From assembly GCF_037042905.1 (NCBI RefSeq), contig NC_087256.1, forward strand, positions 28,918,001 to 28,982,000: DNA of 64,000 bases, written 5' to 3'. This DNA is from Lytechinus pictus. Lineage: Eukaryota; Echinodermata; Echinoidea; Temnopleuroida; Toxopneustidae. Each line of letters opens with the position of its first letter. Position 1 is the stretch's first letter. Positions 57,067 to 64,000 of the stretch are shown here, one piece after another. Under the pieces are notes generated by a model. It had not been told where the DNA came from, made no database searches, and saw only the letters and a list, made by a program, of their open reading frames with translations. The position numbers and the translations under genes are program-made.

Positions 57067-57661
57067 TTAAAGTTCAAGTCCACCCCAACAAAAATTTGAT
57101 TTGAATAAAAAGAGACAAATCCAACAAGCATAACATTGAAAATTTCATCAAAATCCGATGTAAAATAAGAAAGATATGACATTTCATATTTTCGCTTAAT
57201 TTCACAAAACAGTTATTTGCACATCCCGGTTGGCATGCAAATGAGGGAATTTATGACATCACTCACTCACTCTTTCTTTTGTATTTTATTATATGAAATA
57301 TGAAATCTTCTAATTTTCTCCTCATTTGTCCTGTGAAACAAAGTTTTATTTCTCCCTGAACATTTTGAATTACCAATGCTTAACATTTTATGGTTCAGTC
57401 AAGTTTGTCCTTATTGTCAAATCTGCAAAAATTGAAATAATGTATAATTCGAATAACAAAGAAATTGTGAGTGAGGGAAATCATCGATTCTCTCGTTTGC
57501 ATGTGACTAAACTGCGCATAACTATTTTGTGAAAAATAAGCGAAACTTTAAAATGTCATAATTTTCTTATTTTACATCTGACTTTGATGAAATGCTCAGC
57601 ATTATGCTTGTTTGATTTTCTCTATTGATTCAAATCAACATTTGTATGGGGTGGACTTTAA
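57067..57661. mobile_element. TTAA foldback MITE, CAAGTCCACCCC family, copy 4
   Basis: TTAA at 57067-57070 and 57658-57661. Arms AAGTTCAAGTCCACCCCAAC and GGGGTGGACTTTAA. The best-preserved full-length copy apart from 49344-49945. Confidence 0.87.
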
Positions 57662-59153
57662 AAAAAAACACCCAGGGAAAAATCAAATTCGTGCAGATTA
57701 ATATAACGCATGTTGTTATATGGGATGAAACTAAAATGGTTTTCAAGTAACTTATACATTTTTGAAGCACTAAAATATTTTTTGGCGAGAAATTTACTGG
57801 ACTTCATTTTTTAACACATCACCGATAGAGAAATAATATAGAAAAAGGAAAGTAAAGACATCATCGGCCCATCTAATGAATATTCACGAAGACGTGCATA
57901 AAACTGTTTTCACAAAATATTCCTTAACTCTAAAATTCTTAAAGTCAATAACTTCGTTATTTATCATATTTTAATGAAATTTTCAGCATTTTGCTCGATT
58001 AATTTAACTCTATTTCAAGCAGGGAGTATCCCTTAAATTTTGTCAGCGATTTTCACTCTTTACCAGCTGATCATATTTGCTTAATAAAAACATTCAATTG
58101 TGAAAGGAGAATAGTTTATACGTGGCTAAATTTACTTATTTACTTATTTTCATGTTTTCTATTTACGAATTCCGAATTCAAGAACAATTTGCATTGTAAA
58201 ATTCATTGAAAGTATTTTTCTCAAATTTCGTCAATTTTGTCAATTTCTATTTGCCGATAATTTGATCAAATATTGAGCTGGTAAGAGGTGAAAATGCATG
58301 GAATTTGCATATTCATGTTGGGGCTTATTATCATTTGTAGCATCAAACATTAGGATTTTTACATCAACTAAATCAAAATATGGTGTGAACTCTCATGTAA
58401 CCAAAAAATCACTATAATAATCATGAATATTATTGGTGAACAGCTATCATATATTCAAATACTTAAGAAGTGTGTGGAAGAAAAAATGGTTCCCTAATTT
58501 GCATATCATTGTTATAGCGCAAGCAAACAAAACTTCAAAATGTCATACATTAATTTCTTATTTAATATCCGATTTTGGTGAAATTTCCTTGATTAAATCA
58601 TTCTTTAATACTTCACAACACATACAAATTAACATTGAACAATAAAGTATATCAATCTTATATGTACGGAGTTATTATAATAACATTAATATATCTTTAT
58701 AAATCAATTAACTTTCTTTAACATAATGAGAAATGCGTGTCCAATAATAGAAGCATTCAAAATTAATATATTTAACTTTCAAATCAACTTTGCAATTGCA
58801 CATGATTAATGTTATTTATCAAAAAATAAAACAGATTTATTGGCAATAATCACTGGAAATCATAATTCAAAGGCTAAATTTGTAAATCGGTCAAACAATA
58901 ATAGGATCGGGCACGGACACACTACCCCTATAGAAACACAAAATTGATAAATTAAATGACCGGAAATACATGTAGATCCCCCAAACACATTAAGCGGAGA
59001 ACTCGTGATGCTGTCCTACTGTGAGTTCGGTCTAGATGATGTGAAAATGCGACTGAGTTGCATTTCATGATCAATGTAATAGTTATCTCTGAATTATGGA
59101 ATCTTGAGCGATCCAGGGGGAGGTGGATCGGGTATAATCTGCATGAAAATAAG
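57662..59153. other. Intergenic with decayed MITE pieces
   Basis: Around 57840-58035 and 58480-58600 are words of the preceding MITE family (AATGAAATTTTCAGCATTTTGC, CAAAACTTCAAAATGTCATA-like), so decayed copies. No gene, exon or RNA signal recognised. Confidence 0.5.
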
Positions 59154-59743
59154 TTAAAGGGGAATGAAACTCTTGGAGCAAGTTAGCTTTTGTGAAAGCA
59201 GAAAAATCAAAGAATAAGATCAACAAAAGTTTGAGTAAAATAGGACTAGCAATAGAAGAGTTATGAGCATTTGAATGTCGAGATCACTAATGCTATGGAG
59301 ATCCTCCCATTGGCAATGCGACCAAGATCTATGATGTCACAGATGAACAACTCTCCCCTTTTGGACACTGAAAATATACCCCAAAATATCTCGTTTTGCT
59401 CATTCTAACCATATGACAAACGATTCATCAATTATATAATGTTGTGAAACCTCTGTACTTGTCCTCTCATAAAGAGAACACCTCACCTTGTGATAGACTC
59501 TATAAAAGTGAGAATATAAGTGAAATAAGTACTAAAGTAATGAGGGAGTTGTACGTGTGTGACATCACAGATCTTGGTCGCATTGCCAATGGGAGGATCT
59601 ACATGGCATTAGTGATCTCGATATTCAAATGCTCATAACTTTCTTATTATTCATTCAATCTTCCTCAAACTTTCAACAATGTTTCTTTGATTTTTCTCTT
59701 TGATATGGATTCAGCTGGTTTCAATGGTTTCATTCTCCTTTAA
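59154..59743. mobile_element. TTAA foldback MITE, GGGGAATGAAAC ends
   Basis: Ends TTAAAGGGGAATGAAAC and GTTTCATTCTCCTTTAA. Arms of about 260 bp pair well: GATCCTCCCATTGGCAATGC with GCATTGCCAATGGGAGGATC. A long hairpin if transcribed. Confidence 0.9.
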
Positions 59744-60230
59744 TATATCAAATTCTAAAATAGCAACCACTACAACCTTTGACTACAACTTTGTATATAG
59801 TAAATGAAATAAATTCAATTTCTTTCACACCGCAGCTGCACACATGTACATTTAAAAACTTCCACAATCAAGGCATGTCAAATATAAAAACATTACTGAG
59901 TATTCTACAAAAGTATTCACTAATGATGGTTCAATTTTTTTTTCATTCACTCAATGAAGAAATATTGGATGTATATATGAATAATAAAACACCTCATATG
60001 CTCACCTTAAACTATTCTCAAACAAATCAAATCCTATTAACTTTTACATGAAAAGAATGTATGTGGTGTTTGAATGTGTAACATAATGTCTGACTATACT
60101 CTAAATACAAAAATAGGTTCAGAACTTCAGATACATTATAAAAATATTAATCTTCATTTTCAATGTGATATGCATATGAAGGACATATGAACGATGCTCA
60201 ATATATAATATTGAGTATAGTAGACAGTAC

Positions 60231-60440
60231 TGTATGATGCATCACTTTCTCTTTGGAATAATTTACCATTAATTTCAAGAAATATTAGAGACATTCAAGT
60301 CTAAACTGAAGTCTTATATCAGTTCTTGGCACCAAGACCCTCATCCAAACTCTCATTCTTTCTATTTTTCTTGAGAGCCTCTGAATAGAATATTTCAAGA
60401 TAATGTCAATATAGTAATGCTTTTACTTATTATTAATTAA
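60231..60440 (+). pseudogene. LINE-type reverse transcriptase C-terminal relic
   Basis: One frame reads SLWNNLPLISRNIRDIQ; after a frame slip the next reads TFKSKLKSYIS. LWNxLPxxIR followed by FKxxLKxxL is the common end of LINE ORF2 proteins. Frame shifts and stops show it is dead; nothing else of the element could be recognised nearby. Confidence 0.6.
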
Positions 60441-62890
60441 TATTACCATAGACAGTACTGAATGTATGCTTAGGGCTAGAAGCTCTCTGCTCAATACAAA
60501 TCTCTGAACTCTGTACCATGAACTCCATCATGGGGGTTGATACATGTACAACAATAAGGTAAATCCTTTTTGTTCAACAAGCGATAGAATAAGATAATAC
60601 AGACTACAGAGTACAATATTATATCTCTAGACAATAGTGTATAGGAGGTATATCTACTGATATACCGAACTGAATGCAATCTATGACCGGAAGCAAGCCG
60701 CTCGCTATCAATTTCAATCTGCTTAATTGGAATGAGACAATGATGCAATATTTTCAAAGGAATGTTCATGATGAAATGAAACAATGAGCAATAGTGAAAT
60801 GTTAAGGCCATATAAACTGGACCTTGAGATAAGCTAAATGGTGAGTCAATAATACTTGAACCTCATCAATTACTCAACAAACATCCAAACACCTGTTTAT
60901 GTGCACATGACAAGTAAACTACACCTCTTACATTTATAATATGTACTTGTCTATGACTAGCATATTTACAGAAGGCTTTATTGTATGCCCACTTCAGTAA
61001 GAAAAGTAAAAATTAAATAGATTTTAAGCAAGAAAGTACACAAATATACATTTGACAAATTTATGGAATCAGAAGTGCTAGCGGAGGCCAAGTGGAAAAA
61101 AAGGGGCCACTGCTTGACTTGATATAGAAGGACAGATGACTAAGGTTTTTGATTTCGTGTTCAACATGCATTAATTAAAAACTGTCATTTTTCCTAAGTA
61201 GCATTTTTGGTAGTATTCTGGAGTAAATATAATAATAATATACTCTAAAAAAGATAATGTTCTGTTTTCATATTTTTCTATGAACTTGAATATCACTGTA
61301 TGAGATGTGAGAGGCCTATATACAGGTACATGTATTTACATATTTACTTGGATATCATCAGAAACCAAATGAGTTGTCGACTACACAAAGTCAAAATCCA
61401 TGCCTTAGATCTACATTATTTCAGATATGAAATTTAACTCCCAAAGTTTTCATAAGCCTTAATAACCTAATCAAATTATTGTCAATCCCACTTGCATCCA
61501 AAAGCCAGTTTGAATTTTATTGTTTATCAGTTCTTTGGTTATTTTCTTTCATAGTCTAATGATCTTTGAAATAATGTCTTTTCCTCTTGTGCCCCCCCCC
61601 CCCAATAAGATCATCATTAATTCCATATGATCGATTGCAGAGTTGATCTATTTGTGATTATTGAAAAATTTGCAAAAGCCATTTTCAAACATAATTATCT
61701 TTGACCTCTAGGCTCAAAACACCCTCTAAGATATTTTCCCCTCCTATAGATGTTGTGTCTATGAATCAAATTTGAAAAATTAAATTCTGGTCGAATGGTT
61801 CTCTAAAAGACATTAATGAGTTGTGCATTCACAGCCGTTTGTCACTTATTCTATGCAGCCAAGATATTTGCATAGAGCAAGTACATTTAATGGGAAGACT
61901 AAGAATGCGAGATGGAAATTAAACACAAAATTGAATACCAGTACATGGTTTTCAGAATACTGATATATTTGGTGCCTAGAAAGTTACAATGTGGTCAGCA
62001 TAACAGCCAAAGATTTTTTATTGCATGTACATGTAGTCAAACGGCCATTTCCAAATTATCTAAAATTACAAATTTTCACATAAATTCTAGAATATCAAAT
62101 ACTGTCATGAATAATATATTTTCAAATATTGCTACAATACATGTAGAATAAGCATCTCAAAGATTGACCTTTGGCACAACCTCAAAATCTGATTTACATT
62201 ATTATCAATATTCTAAACAATTCATGTATATGCACACATGGGAGTAAACTATTTACACATATGTATTGTCTCCATGACCTTTAACCTTTGACCCCATAAG
62301 TATAGCCAGATCATTGTAACTTGGATAGGGATTCAAGTTATAGTGACCACTAGAATTTTTTTTTGCTTGTATACAATTAAATTCTGGGACAAAAGATACT
62401 GTCTCCTGCAAACAAGAACCAATTTTAAACTTGAACCTTCAAAAGGTTTTGTTTCTCAATTATCCGTTTTCAGGTAAATATTGACCTCAGTAACCTTTGA
62501 CCTAGTGATGCCCCAAAATAAAATAAAAATCTTATTTCCATACATGCACCAAATTTAAAATCCATCCAAAGTCCTTTTTTTAATTTACAATTTACATGTA
62601 AATCTTTGTGAAGAATGAGCCATTTCAAGTAGATATATATATATATGTATAATGACCTGTGTGCCCTTGACCTTTTATATCCCTGAACTCATCAGATCTT
62701 TGCTTCTAATGAGCCAAGTTTGAAAGTAATTCATTTGATACATAATATAATCTGCAGGTTAAGGCAAGAACTAAAACGGGACAAACAACCAAGCAACAAT
62801 CAAGTGAGCACAGAGGTATGAAAATGAGCGTGATTGTCCTGATATAAGAATTTTTATTCTTCTCAAGATGTTTTTAAGCCGAGGGGTATC
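60441..62890. other. Intergenic, no gene seen
   Basis: AT-rich with short microsatellite pieces (ATATATATAT near 62635) and a C run at 61591-61603. The words GACCTTTGACC recur around 62280-62510, perhaps a remnant of the Helentron-like body. No exon or RNA gene. Confidence 0.45.
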
Positions 62891-63215
62891 CACTTATACC
62901 AAATGTGGATCCCTCCATTTACTCAACTTTATTTTATTGAAAAAAGAGTTATAAAGGTAGCCTTGCAAATTGTTTTATCGAGAATGGTATACATTTTGTC
63001 CAATTTCCATTGTATATATTGTTATTGGTTAATATGATTATCACGTTATTTAGTTTTTACCATAAACATTTATTTTACTTTTATTATATAGTCATATTGC
63101 TTGCAATGTATATTCATTTGCATTGATTTGTATGGTTATCATTTTATATCTGTGTAATTATTTCCTATGCTGTATCACTGAGTTGAGAAATGAAATAAAA
63201 TTGAACTTGAAAAAA
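62890..63215 (+). mobile_element. Retroposon 3' end with A tail
   Basis: AT-rich stretch ending GAGTTGAGAAATGAAATAAA, ATTGAACTTG and a run of A at 63205-63215, the usual shape of LINE-like 3' ends. It lies just beyond the stop codon of the minus-strand NHL gene. Confidence 0.5.
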
Positions 63216-63382
63216 AAAGAAGTAAATTTATTTGAGCTCTGGAAGGTTTACCCATGGCAATAACAAGAATTGAAAGGAGTACCGTCACAGTATGAACACC
63301 AACAAACCTCCTATAAGAAAGCTGACTTAATGTTTATTAGCATCATTTCATACTGTGGCAATAGTTGATCAATTCAAAGAGG

Positions 63383-64000
63383 CTACATTTGATATCCCTT
63401 GATGCGATAATTGCCTCCATCAACAATCATTACAATCATATTCTCTTCGTCTTCAATAACAGTCATGCCTCTCACGTAATTAAAACCTTCTCCAAAGTTA
63501 CCAAGGAACACTCCTTCAGGACTATAGGCTATGGCTGTCTCTGTACTCCAGCCCCTCATGCTGCCACTCTGGCGGACAGTGACATAGATATTGTCATTCC
63601 TGTCCACAGCCAAGCCCCGTACATCCCATGTCTTCTGGTTATGATGGATATCAATCAGTCTGGTGACTTCATCCTTGGTAGGGTCGATGACTTGAATGCG
63701 GTGGTTTCCATTGTCTGCGACGACTATTTCTCCTTTGGAATTCATAGCAATGAACCAAGGTTTGTCAAACTGCCCTCTTGTAGCACCAGGTCCACCCAGA
63801 ACAGCAATATGTTCTCTGAGTTGGTTAAAGACAAAGATACAATTCTTTTGGCAATCTGCAACATACACTTTGCCTTCCTTGTCACATGCTATTCCTGTAG
63901 GTTGAGAGAGGATTCCCTGGCCAAATCGCTGCAAGAAGGTAGAGTTAGTGAATTCAAGGACACATATTTGTTTCAGGTCGGTGACGACAAAGGTCTTCCC
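63383..64000 (-). CDS. NHL-propeller protein, C-terminal 205 residues (partial)
   Basis: Open from the window edge (64000) to the stop at 63383. It begins GKTFVVTDLKQICVLEF and carries NHL motifs GKVYVADCQKNCIFVF, GEIVVADNGNHRIQVID and DGGNYRIKGYQM. It aligns without large gaps to the last 205 residues or so of the 45262-46419 protein (shared VYVADCQK, NDNIYVTVR, FGEGFNY), so the two are tandem paralogs in the same orientation. Start, filamin domain and any RING lie outside. Confidence 0.87.
   Translation of the reverse strand, partial: GKTFVVTDLKQICVLEFTNSTFLQRFGQGILSQPTGIACDKEGKVYVADCQKNCIFVFNQLREHIAVLGGPGATRGQFDKPWFIAMNSKGEIVVADNGNHRIQVIDPTKDEVTRLIDIHHNQKTWDVRGLAVDRNDNIYVTVRQSGSMRGWSTETAIAYSPEGVFLGNFGEGFNYVRGMTVIEDEENMIVMIVDGGNYRIKGYQM

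Overview
The window is animal nuclear DNA: AT-rich, split genes with short GT-AG exons, and introns packed with small transposons. It looks like an echinoderm, most likely a sea urchin. The grounds are paralogous filamin/NHL genes, tRNA-headed SINEs and many foldback MITEs, which I know from echinoid genomes; the species is inference.

Genes. (1) 526-29804, plus strand: the last 17 exons (659 residues) of a large gene I identify as DNAAF9 (C20orf194/Shulin), a factor that packages outer dynein arms. The N-terminal half lies left of the window. Every exon joins the next in frame through GT-AG borders. (2) 39783 down to about 34560, minus strand: the complete four-exon gene for subunit e of mitochondrial ATP synthase (ATP5ME), 72 residues, convergent with DNAAF9. 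(3) 46427-45262, minus strand: a filamin-repeat plus NHL-propeller protein. (4) 64000-63383, minus strand: the 3' end of a clear paralog of gene 3.

Between the genes almost everything is repeats. The DNAAF9 introns hold two mirror-image oddities: an array of about 19 copies of the 3' splice site plus the first bases of exon 3 (2141-3967), and an array of six copies of the end of exon 14 plus its 5' splice site (26559-26850). The 7.9-kb intron before exon 8 consists largely of a 1.6-kb element with 6-bp target duplications and a 5.2-kb TTAA element that ends 21 bp before the exon. Further right are three Helentron-like elements (22807-24550, 51222-52411, 55243-56700), one of them inside a mariner-type element (50810-52861), a 1.7-kb hAT-type element with exact 8-bp duplications (47014-48725), a foldback built of CAATTG/CAGTTG words (40705-41922), and many TTAA and GGGGCCC-ended MITEs.

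The four genes show no functional link. The interest lies in how repeats have remodelled splice sites, and in nested, datable transposon insertions.
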